Below are positions 21,181-30,845 of a DNA stretch of 64,000 bases, piece after piece (the first letter of the stretch is position 1; each line of letters begins with the position of its first letter). The translations under genes were made by a program, and so were the position numbers. The notes under the pieces are model-generated. The model searched no databases. It was not told the DNA's origin and saw only the letters and a list, made by a program, of their open reading frames with translations. Source of the stretch: Phycisphaeraceae bacterium (lineage in GTDB: Bacteria; Planctomycetota; Phycisphaerae; Phycisphaerales; UBA1924); contig JAHBXB010000003.1 of assembly GCA_019636655.1 (NCBI GenBank), positions 124,001-188,000 of the forward strand, read 5' to 3'.

Positions 21181-22890
21181 GTGTACACTCCCCGTCGAGT
21201 GCTCACCAAGATCCTCGACATCCCGCACACACTCCGCAGCAGCAGGCGCTTTGCCGAGATTGTTGCAACGCTCGCCCGCTTCGGACTCGACGATGCGGTC
21301 GCCGAGCTGGGCCTCAACAGGATGCTGGCCGCCCCGCTCGAGCTGGTCGGCATCAAGCGCGAGGAACGAGCCAAGGCAATGCCGCGGTCCGTTCGGCTGC
21401 GCCTGGTCCTCGAAACACTTGGTCCCACCTTCATTAAGCTCGGCCAGGTCCTCAGTACCCGCCCTGACTTGATCCCCCCGGAGTGGGCCGAAGAGTTCAA
21501 GAAGCTCCAGGACGATGCCCCCAAGCTCGATTTCAAGGTGATCAGGGAACGCCTTGAACAGCAGTTTCCCGGCCAGGTTGACGCACTCTTCCCCTGGATC
21601 GATCACGTCGCCCTTGCCGCCGCGTCGATGGCCCAGATCCACCGCGCCCGGCTCGCCGATGGCACCGAAGTCGTCCTCAAGGTCTTGCGTCCCGGGATCG
21701 AGTCCCTGACCGAGTCCGACATGGACGTGCTCCGCACGCTCGCCGGCCTTCTTGAGGGTCATTTCTCAAACCTCGGCTACAGCCCCTCAGAGGTTGTCTC
21801 CGAGTTTGCCGCCGAACTCCGAAAGGAGGTCGACCTCATCCACGAAGGTCACGCCACCGACCGGCTTCGGGAGGCCTTCGCCGACGATCCGGGCGTCGCG
21901 TTTCCGCGTGTCTATTGGGGCGCCACCACCCGGGCCGTCCTCGCTGTCGAGGAGTTCCACGGCACGCTGCTTTCTGAACTCGAGGAGGGCGACCTGACGC
22001 CGCATGAGCGGCACCTGATTGTCAAGCACGGCGCTACCGCCCTTCTCCGCCAGTGCCTCGAACTGGGGTTCTTCCATGCCGACCCACACCCCGGAAACCT
22101 CTTCGCCCTTCCCCGAGGCCGGATCGGGTTCATCGATTGCGGCATGACCGGCTGGCTCGACGACCGCACGATGGTGGCCCTGGCCGACCTTGTCGGCGGG
22201 GTCACGCAGGGCGACCTCAACAAGGTCATCCGCGTGGTTGCAGAGCTCGGCGACGCCGAGTGGACCGTCCTCGAGTCCCGCTCCTTCCGGGCGGACGTGC
22301 GTGAGTTCGTCGCCCACTTCCAGACCTCCTCGCTCGGCCGCCTCAATATGGGGGCCATGCTCCGCGAGTTCTTCGAGAAACTCCGGGAGCACCACATCCG
22401 TTGTCCCGGCGACCTCGTACTGCTGATCAAGGCGTTGTCGACGATCGAAACGGTCGCGGCCGAACTCGATCCTTCGTTTGACCTGGTCGCCGCGGCCCGC
22501 CCTTTCGTCGAGAAGCTCGCACGTCGGCGGTACGGGGTCAAGGCCATCCGCCAACGCATGACCAATGCCGCCGTCGCCTACGCCGAACTCGCCGAGCAGA
22601 TCCCCGGCGAGATCCGCCACCTTACCCGCCAGCTCAAGCGCAACCGCTTCCAGATCCACCTCGACCACCTCGGCCTGGACAAGTTCAGCCGCACGGTCGA
22701 GCACGCCAGTCGCAATGTCGCGGCGGCGGTCACGGTCGCAGCGGTCATCGTCGCTTCCGCGATCATCCTGCGGGCCGAGGCTCAGACCATTGGCTGGGCC
22801 TTTGGCACGATCGCCCGCGTCGGATTCCTCATCGGCATTGTCCTCGCCGTTGTGATCGTCGTCCGCAACTGGCGAGTCAAGGACTATTAG
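21181..22890 (+). CDS. ubiB: UbiB/ABC1/ADCK family atypical kinase
   Basis: A 569-residue protein starting at GTG. Family motifs are present in order: the KxGQ motif FIKLGQVLSTRPDLIP (K86), the Ala-rich nucleotide loop LAAASMAQIHRA, the lysine in VVLKVLRPG, EVDLIHEG, the catalytic FFHADPHPGNLF, and the metal-binding IDCGMTG. Two hydrophobic helices end the chain (about 515-562) and should anchor it to the membrane. UbiB proteins support isoprenoid quinone biosynthesis as ATPases rather than protein kinases. It follows metH by 46 bases on the same strand; no quinone gene is adjacent. Confidence 0.88.
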   Translation: MYTPRRVLTKILDIPHTLRSSRRFAEIVATLARFGLDDAVAELGLNRMLAAPLELVGIKREERAKAMPRSVRLRLVLETLGPTFIKLGQVLSTRPDLIPPEWAEEFKKLQDDAPKLDFKVIRERLEQQFPGQVDALFPWIDHVALAAASMAQIHRARLADGTEVVLKVLRPGIESLTESDMDVLRTLAGLLEGHFSNLGYSPSEVVSEFAAELRKEVDLIHEGHATDRLREAFADDPGVAFPRVYWGATTRAVLAVEEFHGTLLSELEEGDLTPHERHLIVKHGATALLRQCLELGFFHADPHPGNLFALPRGRIGFIDCGMTGWLDDRTMVALADLVGGVTQGDLNKVIRVVAELGDAEWTVLESRSFRADVREFVAHFQTSSLGRLNMGAMLREFFEKLREHHIRCPGDLVLLIKALSTIETVAAELDPSFDLVAAARPFVEKLARRRYGVKAIRQRMTNAAVAYAELAEQIPGEIRHLTRQLKRNRFQIHLDHLGLDKFSRTVEHASRNVAAAVTVAAVIVASAIILRAEAQTIGWAFGTIARVGFLIGIVLAVVIVVRNWRVKDY

Positions 22891-22896
22891 TCCCGA

Positions 22897-24450
22897 CTAC
22901 CCGCCATGCGCCATGAACCCCATCATCGGGTTCCCGACGTAATGCACCGCCAGCGCTGTCGTCGCCCCCTGCTCCCCGAGCGGGCAGCCCGCAACCAGAA
23001 CCACCGGTTCCCCCTGCCTCGCCCACCCGTGCGACAGCAGATCGTCGTCAACCGCTCGGTTCCACTGCGCTAGCGTCATCCCCGCCGTAACCTCCAGCCA
23101 CCTGGGCGTTACGCCCTTGAGCAGCGCCATTCTCCGCGTCTGCCGCTCATCGCTTGAGTACGCCAGGATCGGTATGCAGGAGTCGTACTGACTCAGGTAC
23201 CGCGCGGTCCCACCCTTCTGCGACCAGCACACGATCAGGATCGCTCCGATATCCCGCGCAATCTGGCACGCCCCGTGCGCCAGGGCCGCTGTGCGGTACC
23301 TCGATTCCACCAGCCTCCTCGGCGGTGTTGGCGCCACTGCCGCCGCGACCACCTGTCGCTCCGCCGCCTCCACAACGCGACGCATCGTCTCAACCACCAG
23401 GTCCGGGTGCTTCCCTACCGCTGTCTCCCCGGAGAGCATCACGGCATCCGCGCCGTCGAAGATGGCGTTGGCCACATCGCTCACCTCCGCCCGGGTCGGC
23501 GTTGCCGATTCGATCATCGATTCGAACATCTGGGTTGCCACGATGCAGGGCTTGCCCCACTCAGCCGCCTTTGCCACCAGACGCTTCTGCACCTCCGGCA
23601 CCTCGACAAGGTCAAGCTCCACCCCAAGGTCGCCGCGGGCCACCATGATCGCGTCCGCCGCCTCGACGATGCTGTCGATCTCCCGCACCGCTTCTGGCTT
23701 CTCGATCTTCGCCACCACCGGGATCAATGCCCCTTCGCCCCGCGCATCGGTCGCATGGTCCACCGAGCACATCCCCGCGAGTCGCTGCCGAAGTTCCACG
23801 ATCTCCGCGGCGCGCCGGACAAACGACATCGCCAGGAAATCAAGACCCTGGTGTACGGCCCACTCCACGCACTCCCAGTCCCGCGCCGTGATCGCTCCCG
23901 CGCGGACCCTGGTATCAGGCAGGTTGATCCCTTTTCGACTTGTGATCCGCCCACCCACCGTGACCCGGCACGTCAGGGCTCCCGTGGGACCCCGCCCGAC
24001 GGCGAGCATCCGGATCATCCCGTCGTTGATCAACACCCGATCACCCGGCTCGACATCCGTCACCAAACCCTCAAACGGGCACGCCAGCTCCACGATGCCC
24101 GCCCGGCGACCGCGGCAACGGTCTCCGACTTCGATCCTCACCTCGTCCCCCACCGCCACCTCAATCGCATCGCCATCGACCACTCCGACCCGGATCTTCG
24201 GGCCCTGCAAGTCCCCCATGATCGCGGTGGCCGTTCCCAACTCTCGCGCCGCCTCCCTGATGCTCGCGACCCGTTTGGCGTGCTCATCAAGCGTGCCGTG
24301 GGAAAAGTTCAGGCGGAATACCCCGACTCCCGCCTCGATCAGCCGCTTCACCATTCCGGGCGAATCGGTCGCCGGGCCCAGCGTCGCGACGATGGTCGCG
24401 AGCGTCGGCCTCACACCGGCGCGAGGCCCGCGGATAGGGTTGCTCTCCAT
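22897..24450 (-). CDS. pyk: Pyruvate kinase
   Basis: A 517-residue protein; the ATG at 24450 has GGGAG upstream and avoids overlap with the next gene, which an upstream ATG would not. Signatures: TIVATLGPATDS at the N-terminus, FRLNFSHG, DLQGPKIRVG, the active-site segment VVAKIEKPEA with the catalytic lysine, VARGDLGVELD for metal binding, QMFESMIESATPTRAEVSDVANA and SGETAVG. The C-terminal allosteric domain is complete. It converts phosphoenolpyruvate and ADP to pyruvate and ATP. It converges with the UbiB gene, leaving six bases between their stops. Confidence 0.97.
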   Translation of the reverse strand: MESNPIRGPRAGVRPTLATIVATLGPATDSPGMVKRLIEAGVGVFRLNFSHGTLDEHAKRVASIREAARELGTATAIMGDLQGPKIRVGVVDGDAIEVAVGDEVRIEVGDRCRGRRAGIVELACPFEGLVTDVEPGDRVLINDGMIRMLAVGRGPTGALTCRVTVGGRITSRKGINLPDTRVRAGAITARDWECVEWAVHQGLDFLAMSFVRRAAEIVELRQRLAGMCSVDHATDARGEGALIPVVAKIEKPEAVREIDSIVEAADAIMVARGDLGVELDLVEVPEVQKRLVAKAAEWGKPCIVATQMFESMIESATPTRAEVSDVANAIFDGADAVMLSGETAVGKHPDLVVETMRRVVEAAERQVVAAAVAPTPPRRLVESRYRTAALAHGACQIARDIGAILIVCWSQKGGTARYLSQYDSCIPILAYSSDERQTRRMALLKGVTPRWLEVTAGMTLAQWNRAVDDDLLSHGWARQGEPVVLVAGCPLGEQGATTALAVHYVGNPMMGFMAHGG

Positions 24451-24485
24451 CGTCGTACTCCCGTCTCCTGCCGTCGAACGTCCGA

Positions 24486-26105
24486 TCAACTGCGCGGGCG
24501 AGTATTCCACAAGTCGACGACCCGCCGGTACGACTCACGGAAGAACCCTGTGTACTCGATCTTTGCCTTCGCGGCCTTCACAGGGTGACGCCACTTCTGC
24601 GTGTCCTCAGCGATCGCCTTGTAGTTCTTCTCGTTGAACTCCAATCGCTCGACGCGGCCGTCCTCGTGCACGATCGTGTGCGTCGGCATCGCAAAGAATG
24701 CCTTCTCCATCTCCTCGAGCAGGGGCCGCAACGCCGGGTCGTGTACGGCACCCTCCCGTGCCGTCAGGACCGCCCGCCACGCCTCCCGCTGCTCGTCGAG
24801 TGACTCGATCCCGAACGCCGCCATCATCGGCGCTATCGAATCACGCCAACCCCGGCTCTTGACATCCGTCGCCAGCACAAACGGATCCACCTGGTCGACA
24901 AAGTGCGGGAGGTACTCCGCATACACCCTTCGCTGCGACGGCATGCGGCGCAGCTCATACTGCAGCGGCCCCATGCGCTCGCCGTCGGATCCAACGGGGT
25001 TGTTCGCTGATCTCGGGTCGTGCCTCGACGGGAGTTGCCACAACAACTGTGCCTCTTCCGTCATACAGAACTCCACGAACCTCCGCGCGAGCTCCGGGCT
25101 CGGGCCACCGAGCAGAACCGAAACCGGGTCTGCGTCGATATACACTGCCCCCTTGGGGTCGACATACCCCACGCGGCCGCTCCCCGCTGCCTCCCCGGGC
25201 CGCAGCACGGACTGCGCCTGCCCTCTCCCGTAGAAGTCAATGCTCAGGCCCGCCGCCGCATCCCCCGCGGCCACATCCATCGGGGGCTTGGTGGACGAAC
25301 TCGCGAAGTACCTCGCGTTGGCGCTCAGCTCGCGAAGGGTCCGCCACCCCTTCTCCCAGCCGCCATTATTCAGAATCGATTCATACGTCGTTGTCACCGA
25401 CCCGCTCAGGCGTGGGTCCGCGAGGGCGATCAGCCCCGCGTACCTCGGATCGGTCAGATCGGCGAACGTCTCGGGCTCTGCGACCCCGATTTCCCTTAAC
25501 ACGTCCCGGTTGTACACGATTCCAAATCCGGAGAGAGCGGTCCCGAGCCAGTACTGCTCCGGGTCGTACAGCGTCTGCGTGCCGACCGCGTTCTCCCCGA
25601 ACCACTCATCGAATTGTGCCCGCGAGAACCCCGCAGGCACCGACATTGGGAACTTCAGTGTCACTGCTACTGCACCCGGGCCCGGCGCCTCCACCGACAC
25701 TCCCCGCTTGAGCTTCGTGTGTTCGTAGGACCCGCCGCCGAGCATGAGATCAAACCCGACGGTCCCCGGGGGAGCTGCTGGCGTTCCGTCCGCAACGCTC
25801 ACCTGGCCGTGCTTCGCCGCGGCGATGTACTGGGCCTCGAGGAGTTTCAGGATCTCGCTCGTCCCGCCGACCGCACGCCAATCAACCCGCGCCGGCGAGC
25901 CGTGCACGCGCTGATGCCACCGCGAGAACGCTTCGCCGAACTCCGATCGGATCTGTTCAACGTGCGGTGTCACAATGATCACTGCAGGCGCCTCGCGCCC
26001 CGCATCCGCGGCCGCCTCACCTCCAGTCCGCTGGGCTCGCACCAAGAATGGCACACCCAAGACGACGACGAACGCCAGGATGATCAGGACTCGCACGGCT
26101 CTCAT
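24486..26105 (-). CDS. Extracellular solute-binding protein of an ABC transporter (iron-type family)
   Basis: A 539-residue protein with an N-terminal hydrophobic segment (RVLIILAFVVVLGVPFLVRA) that is a signal peptide or anchor. Features of bacterial family 1/AfuA-like substrate-binding proteins are present: the early PAVIIVTPHVEQIRSEF, WLGTALSGFGIVYNRDVLREIG, the DLTDPRYAGLIALADPRLSGS hinge segment, and LLGGPSPELARRFVEF near the second lobe. The C-terminal about 130 residues extend beyond the usual length. No permease or ATPase gene is nearby, so it is an orphan component; the substrate is not evident. It lies 35 bases upstream of pyruvate kinase on the same strand. Confidence 0.82.
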   Translation of the reverse strand: MRAVRVLIILAFVVVLGVPFLVRAQRTGGEAAADAGREAPAVIIVTPHVEQIRSEFGEAFSRWHQRVHGSPARVDWRAVGGTSEILKLLEAQYIAAAKHGQVSVADGTPAAPPGTVGFDLMLGGGSYEHTKLKRGVSVEAPGPGAVAVTLKFPMSVPAGFSRAQFDEWFGENAVGTQTLYDPEQYWLGTALSGFGIVYNRDVLREIGVAEPETFADLTDPRYAGLIALADPRLSGSVTTTYESILNNGGWEKGWRTLRELSANARYFASSSTKPPMDVAAGDAAAGLSIDFYGRGQAQSVLRPGEAAGSGRVGYVDPKGAVYIDADPVSVLLGGPSPELARRFVEFCMTEEAQLLWQLPSRHDPRSANNPVGSDGERMGPLQYELRRMPSQRRVYAEYLPHFVDQVDPFVLATDVKSRGWRDSIAPMMAAFGIESLDEQREAWRAVLTAREGAVHDPALRPLLEEMEKAFFAMPTHTIVHEDGRVERLEFNEKNYKAIAEDTQKWRHPVKAAKAKIEYTGFFRESYRRVVDLWNTRPRS

Positions 26106-26168
26106 GGCCCCAGTCTATCGATCCGGCCGCCGCCGGACCCCGGCCGCACCGATCCCTACGCTCCATCT

Positions 26169-26930
26169 ATGCCCAGCAGGCCCGCGGTCGCCGACTCGAC
26201 GTCCCACTCAAGTGCCCCCGTCGCGATCATCACCGGCGCCGGCTCGGGCATCGGGCAGTGCGCCGCATTACGTCTTGCCGAGCTCGGCTACCGGCTCGTG
26301 CTGGTCGGTCGCCGCCTGGAACGTCTCGAGCACACGATCGAGTTGCTGCCCCCCGGTCCCGCCGAGGCCTGCGCCGTCGCCGCCGACCTCTCGTGCGGCC
26401 CCGCTGCATCGCAAGCCGTCATCGCTGCCGCGATCGAGCGATTCGGGCGGATCGACACGCTTGTCAACAACGCTGGTGCTGCCCCTCGCCATCCCATCCC
26501 CGGTCACACCGCCGAAGAGATCGAGCAGACATTCCAGCTCAACTCCGTCGCTCCCGCGTGCCTGATCGCCCTCGCGTGGCCCCACCTTGCCGCCGGCCGC
26601 GCCGGCTGCATCATCAACATCTCGTCGATGGCCAGCACCGATCCCTTTGACGGGTTCTTCGCGTACGCGGCGACTAAGGCGGCCGTCAACATGCTTGCGC
26701 ACGTCGCCGCGAAGGAGGGCAGGGAGGCCGGGATCCGCGCGTTTGCCATCGCCCCCGGCGCGGTCGAGACCGAGACGCTGCGGGCACTCTTTCCGCCTTC
26801 CGTCGTCCCACGCGGGCAGTGCCTCTCGCCCGGCGACATCGCCGACGTCATCGTCGACTGCATCACCGGCAAGCGCGACGCCCAGAACGGGACGACCATC
26901 TTCGTCTCAGCGGCCAAGGGGAACTCCTAG
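26169..26930 (+). CDS. Short-chain dehydrogenase/reductase
   Basis: A 253-residue SDR. The nucleotide loop is IITGAGSGIGQC, followed by NNAGAAP, the catalytic serine in INISSMAS, and YAATKAA (Tyr and Lys four apart). The acidic or basic residue after the second strand is Arg (VGRRLERLE), favouring NADP(H). The substrate cannot be predicted. It diverges from the solute-binding protein gene and converges tightly (five bases) on the methyltransferase. Confidence 0.9.
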   Translation: MPSRPAVADSTSHSSAPVAIITGAGSGIGQCAALRLAELGYRLVLVGRRLERLEHTIELLPPGPAEACAVAADLSCGPAASQAVIAAAIERFGRIDTLVNNAGAAPRHPIPGHTAEEIEQTFQLNSVAPACLIALAWPHLAAGRAGCIINISSMASTDPFDGFFAYAATKAAVNMLAHVAAKEGREAGIRAFAIAPGAVETETLRALFPPSVVPRGQCLSPGDIADVIVDCITGKRDAQNGTTIFVSAAKGNS

Positions 26931-26935
26931 CCGCG

Positions 26936-27673
26936 CTACTGCTTCCTCCCCACCGCAAACCCGCGGCACTCCACGATCTTCGTCGGCTTGTGCATCAACT
27001 TCCAGCCCTTGACTCGCGGCCAGCCGGCCGCCTTGATCAGGCCGCACATGCACGCCACCGTCGGCGACCACCAGTTCGAGTCGTTGCTCGCGAACTCCTT
27101 CCCCGGATAGAACTCGGCCACCATCTGGTCACCCGGGTACCCCTGCCCTATGCCGCCGCGGTACGGGCTCAGATCGTCGCACACCGCGCTCTCGACATAG
27201 ATGTCGCCGGTGCACACCGTGCTGAGCTTGTCCAGGGCCAGCAGCGGATGCCGCAGGTGGTACAGCGTCCCGAAGAAGAACACGACATCGAACATCCCCA
27301 GCTGTTCTGGCGACACGTCGTACACCGACAGCTCGATCCGCTTGCAGCGGTCCTCCCCGTACCCAAGGGCCTCGCGGCAGAAGTCGAATGAATCCCACGC
27401 GCGACGCGCCCCGGGTCCCAGGAACCCCAGTTGATCGGAGAAATCGTCGATCGCTACGGCCTCGCTCGCCCCGTGCCGAAGCGCTTCGAATGTCCAGTAC
27501 CCGTCCCACGCCCCGACGTCGAGCACCCGCTTCCCGCTCAGGTCCTCCGGCACGCCGTGGGCCTTGGCATCCTGCGGCGCCCATCCCGGCGTCAGCACGC
27601 CTTCGGCCAGCCGGATCCGGTGGTACCAGAACGGAAACTCCGCGATCCGCTTCTTGAGGGCCTCGGCGTCCAT
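26936..27673 (-). CDS. CmoB-like class I methyltransferase
   Basis: A 245-residue protein; the ATG at 27673 has GAGGAGA upstream. Motif I is RVLDVGAWDGYWTFEAL, followed by VAIDDFSDQLGF and the DUF1698/CmoB-like segment FFGTLYHLRHPLLALDKL. CmoB makes carboxymethoxyuridine at the tRNA wobble position, but related proteins methylate other substrates, and the lack of a nearby cmoA-like gene leaves its role open. It follows aspS on the same strand with 49 bases between. Confidence 0.75.
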   Translation of the reverse strand: MDAEALKKRIAEFPFWYHRIRLAEGVLTPGWAPQDAKAHGVPEDLSGKRVLDVGAWDGYWTFEALRHGASEAVAIDDFSDQLGFLGPGARRAWDSFDFCREALGYGEDRCKRIELSVYDVSPEQLGMFDVVFFFGTLYHLRHPLLALDKLSTVCTGDIYVESAVCDDLSPYRGGIGQGYPGDQMVAEFYPGKEFASNDSNWWSPTVACMCGLIKAAGWPRVKGWKLMHKPTKIVECRGFAVGRKQ

Positions 27674-27722
27674 CGATCTCTCCTCGGGATTCAGGCCGGC
27701 AGCCGCCGCCGGAGCCGCGGAT

Positions 27723-29549
27723 CTACCTCGCGCCATCCCACGTGCTCTTGAGGTGCAGTTCCTTCAACTGCTCCTCCGTCACTCCGCTCGGGGTTCCCGT
27801 CATCAGGTCCGCGCCGATCTGCGTCTTCGGGAACGCGATCACGTCGCGGATATTCTCCGTGCCGCACAGGTGCATGATCAGCCGATCGAGTCCGAACGCG
27901 ATCCCGCCGTGCGGCGGAGCACCGTACTTCAACGCATCGAGCAGGAACGAGAACTTGGCCTTCGCCTGCTCGGGCGTCATCCCCAGCAGCGAGAAGACCT
28001 TGCTCTGCACCGCCGGGTCGTGGATACGCACCGACCCGCCCGCGATCTCCGACCCGTTGCACACGATGTCGTACCCCGCCGACACGATCCCGCCGATCGT
28101 CTCAACGTCGTTCACATCCGCCGACACGAACGCGTCCCGCTGATCATCCCGTGGCGCGGTGAACGGGTGGTGCATCGCCACCCACCGGTTGGTCTCCTTG
28201 TCCCGCTCGAACATCGGGAAGTCCACGACCCACAGGAACTTCCACGCCTTCCCCCACTCCGGTACCAGGCCCATGTCCCGCGCGACCTTCTGCCGCAGTT
28301 CGCCGAGCGCCTTCACGGCCACGTTGTACGAGTCCGCCGCGAAGAGCACGGTGTCCCCCGCCTGCAGCCCGAGCCGCTCGATGAGGTTTTGCTTCACCGG
28401 CTCGAGGAACTTGGCAATCCCCGTTTCAAGCCCGGCGGCTGTCAGTTTCACCACCGGCACTCCGCCCGCCCCGAACGTCTTGACGAACTCGCCGTACCCG
28501 TCCGTGACCTTGCGCGTCAGCTTCTCCCCGCCGCCGGGCACCCGGATCGCCCGGACTACACCCCGGTTGCGCAGCCCCTTGTTCTTCTCGAGGGCCTCGC
28601 GGAACACCTTGAACTCGGTTTGACCGGCAAGGTCCGAGACGTCCACGATCTCCAGCCCGTACCGCAGGTCTGGCCGGTCGATCCCGTACCGGTCCATCGC
28701 TTCGCGGTAGGTCATCCGCTGCAGCGGCGGCACCTCGATCCCGAGGACCTCCTTCCACAGCCGGCGCACAAACCCCTCCATCACCTCCATTACATCGTCC
28801 CGCTGCACGAAGCTCATCTCCAGATCGATCTGGCTGAACTCCGCCTGCCGGTCCGCACGCGGATCCTCATCCCGGAAGCACCTGCAGATCTGCATGTACC
28901 GGTCGGCCCCCGCCACCATCAGGATCTGCTTGAACAGCTGCGGGCTTTGTGGCAGCGCGTACCACGTCCCCGGCTGGTGCCGGCTCGGCACCAGGAACTC
29001 CCGTGCCCCCTCCGGCGTGCTCTTGTAGAGAACCGGCGTCTCGACCTCAAGGAACCCGTTCTCGTCAAAGTACCGCCGCGTGACCTGCATCACGCGGTGA
29101 CGCATTCCGAGGATCTGCTGCATCCGACCCCGCCGTAGATCGATGTACCGGTGCTTCAGCCGCAACTCCTCGTTCGGCAGCGACTGCCCGTCATCCGGCA
29201 GGAATGGCGGGTTCTCCGTCTTGTTCAGCACCCGCAGCGACGAAACCACAACCTCCACCTTTCCCGTCGGCAGCTTCGGGTTCTCCCCACCCTTGCGGAT
29301 CCGCACCTCGCCCGTCGCCGCGAGCACATCCTCGTTGCGGAGCGAGTCCGCGGCGTCCAGCACCGCTTGCGGCGCATCCCCCTTCTCGAACACCAACTGC
29401 GTGATGCCGTGCCGGTCGCGCAGATCGATGAAGATCAGCCCAGTCCCGTGATCGCGGTAGGCCTTGACCCATCCGCACACCGTCACCGACTTCCCGACGT
29501 CCGTGTCCCGCAGCTGCCCGCACGTGTGTGTCCGCCTGTAGCTCGACAT
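27723..29549 (-). CDS. aspS: Aspartyl-tRNA synthetase
   Basis: A 608-residue bacterial-type AspRS. The N-terminal anticodon-binding OB fold begins MSSYRRTHTCGQL and includes RDHGTGLIFIDLRDRHG. Class II motif 2 is ICRCFRDEDPRADRQAEFSQ, the flipping loop includes QSPQLFKQILMVAG, and motif 3 is GIAFGLDRLIMH. The GAD insertion domain lies between motifs 2 and 3. The length fits the bacterial family. Whether it also charges tRNA-Asn cannot be told here. It is followed on the same strand by the CmoB-like gene. Confidence 0.97.
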   Translation of the reverse strand: MSSYRRTHTCGQLRDTDVGKSVTVCGWVKAYRDHGTGLIFIDLRDRHGITQLVFEKGDAPQAVLDAADSLRNEDVLAATGEVRIRKGGENPKLPTGKVEVVVSSLRVLNKTENPPFLPDDGQSLPNEELRLKHRYIDLRRGRMQQILGMRHRVMQVTRRYFDENGFLEVETPVLYKSTPEGAREFLVPSRHQPGTWYALPQSPQLFKQILMVAGADRYMQICRCFRDEDPRADRQAEFSQIDLEMSFVQRDDVMEVMEGFVRRLWKEVLGIEVPPLQRMTYREAMDRYGIDRPDLRYGLEIVDVSDLAGQTEFKVFREALEKNKGLRNRGVVRAIRVPGGGEKLTRKVTDGYGEFVKTFGAGGVPVVKLTAAGLETGIAKFLEPVKQNLIERLGLQAGDTVLFAADSYNVAVKALGELRQKVARDMGLVPEWGKAWKFLWVVDFPMFERDKETNRWVAMHHPFTAPRDDQRDAFVSADVNDVETIGGIVSAGYDIVCNGSEIAGGSVRIHDPAVQSKVFSLLGMTPEQAKAKFSFLLDALKYGAPPHGGIAFGLDRLIMHLCGTENIRDVIAFPKTQIGADLMTGTPSGVTEEQLKELHLKSTWDGAR

Positions 29550-29687
29550 GCCGATCCTTTCAGGGATCCGTCAACCAGCCGTTTGCCGTACAAATCACCC
29601 AGCGCCCCCTTTGGCGAGCAGTATACGGCGATCCAGGCCCACCGCGCCCGTGCCCGTTCAGGTCTCGCAAACTCTGATCATTTTCCC

Positions 29688-29716
29688 TTGCCCTCCCCTC
29701 CGGTCCGGGTTATATT
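29688..29716 (+). promoter_or_regulatory. Sigma-70-type promoter for the DUF4394 gene
   Basis: TTGCCC (29688-29693), 17-base spacer, TATATT (29711-29716). The predicted transcript has a leader of about 150 bases before the ATG at 29873. The leader holds short hairpin potential around 29820-29860 (for example CGCGA paired with TCGCG around a T run), which could matter for its expression. Confidence 0.65.
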
Positions 29717-29872
29717 GACCAAGTCATCTGCCCGCAACGGTGGGTTTCTCGGCCCACTTGTCCCATCCGGCACAGTCGTTTGGGGTTGCGGAGATGAAGA
29801 GAGAGAAATAGAGAGGGTTCGCACCGGTCTGTCCCCGGTGTGTCGCGAGTTTTTTCTTCGCGGAGACCCACA

Positions 29873-30775
29873 ATGTCCACGGCTCTCTCACGCCGCGCGT
29901 TCGTTGTTGCATCGATTCTCCCCCTTACCGTCGGATCCGTAACGTCGCTGACGCAGGCCGAAACGATCTACGGCGTCACGATGCAGAACTTCTTGATGTC
30001 CTTCGACAGCGCTTCGCCGAACAACCTCAACTTCGGCGTGCAGATCACCGGTGTCCAGCCCGGTGAGCTGATCATGGGCATCGACTTCCGCCCCTCCAAC
30101 AGCGTGCTCTACGGGCTTGGCAGCCAGAACCGGCTCTACACGATCAACACCTCGACAGGCGTTGCCACCGCGGTCAACAACCAGCCCTTCGCCCCGCCCG
30201 CGAACGGCGTCGAGTTCGGCTTTGACTTCAACCCGGTCGCCGATCTCGCCCGCGTCGTCTCCGACGTCCAGCAGAACTTCCGCCTCAATCCCAACACCGG
30301 CGCCGTCGCCGGCACCGATTCGAATCTTGCCTACATCTCGGGCGATCCCAACTTCGGGGTCGATCCCAGCGTCATGGCCGCCGCGTACACCAACAACGTC
30401 GCCGGCGCCCAGGCCACCACGCTCTTCGTTCTCGATTCCCGCCTCAACACCCTCGCCCGCGTCGGCTCGATCGACGGCACTCCGATCAGCCCCAACGCCG
30501 GCCAGCTCAACACCATCGGCCCTACCGGAGTCGATTTCGTTGAGATGGGCGCCTTCGACATCTCCGGCGGCACCGGCATCGCGTACGCCGCCCTCCTGGC
30601 CACCAACTCCTCCCAATCCGGCCTGTACACCATCAACCTCGCTACCGGTGCTGCCACTCTCACGGGCACCATCGGCGGCGGCCTGTTCATCCGCGATATC
30701 GCTGTGATTCCCTCCCCGGGTTCGCTCACGCTGCTCGCAGTGGGTGGCTTCCTCGCCATCCGCCGCCGCCGCTGA
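29873..30775 (+). CDS. Exported DUF4394 protein with PEP-CTERM-like sorting tail
   Basis: A 300-residue protein. The N-terminus has an Arg pair (LSRRAF) and a hydrophobic stretch ending near TQAE, a signal peptide. The body matches DUF4394: YGVTMQNFLMSFDSASP, IMGIDFRPSNSVLYGLG, LYTINTSTG, VEFGFDFNPVADLARVVSD and NFRLNPNTGAV, a predicted beta-propeller. The C-terminus IPSPGSLTLLAVGGFLAIRRRR is the Pro-rich motif, hydrophobic helix and Arg cluster of PEP-CTERM-type sorting signals. It is probably surface-attached or in the envelope; the biochemical role is unknown. It has its own promoter and terminator. Confidence 0.9.
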   Translation: MSTALSRRAFVVASILPLTVGSVTSLTQAETIYGVTMQNFLMSFDSASPNNLNFGVQITGVQPGELIMGIDFRPSNSVLYGLGSQNRLYTINTSTGVATAVNNQPFAPPANGVEFGFDFNPVADLARVVSDVQQNFRLNPNTGAVAGTDSNLAYISGDPNFGVDPSVMAAAYTNNVAGAQATTLFVLDSRLNTLARVGSIDGTPISPNAGQLNTIGPTGVDFVEMGAFDISGGTGIAYAALLATNSSQSGLYTINLATGAATLTGTIGGGLFIRDIAVIPSPGSLTLLAVGGFLAIRRRR

Positions 30776-30807
30776 ACCCGCGGCTGGCCAGTCGTTTTCT
30801 CACTCTC

Positions 30808-30845
30808 AAGCCGCGCCGGCGTAGTTGCCGACGCGGCTTTTCTTA
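30808..30845 (+). terminator. Intrinsic terminator after the DUF4394 gene
   Basis: The stem AAGCCGCG (30808-30815) pairs with CGCGGCTT (30832-30839), with an inner CGGC/GCCG stem, followed by TTCTT. It overlaps the stop of the converging acetyltransferase gene. Confidence 0.8.

Noticed and set aside
27564-29138. A 524-codon frame opposite aspS
   Set aside because: It is antisense to a complete, clearly recognised AspRS; its His/Arg/Pro-rich composition is typical of a mirror frame.
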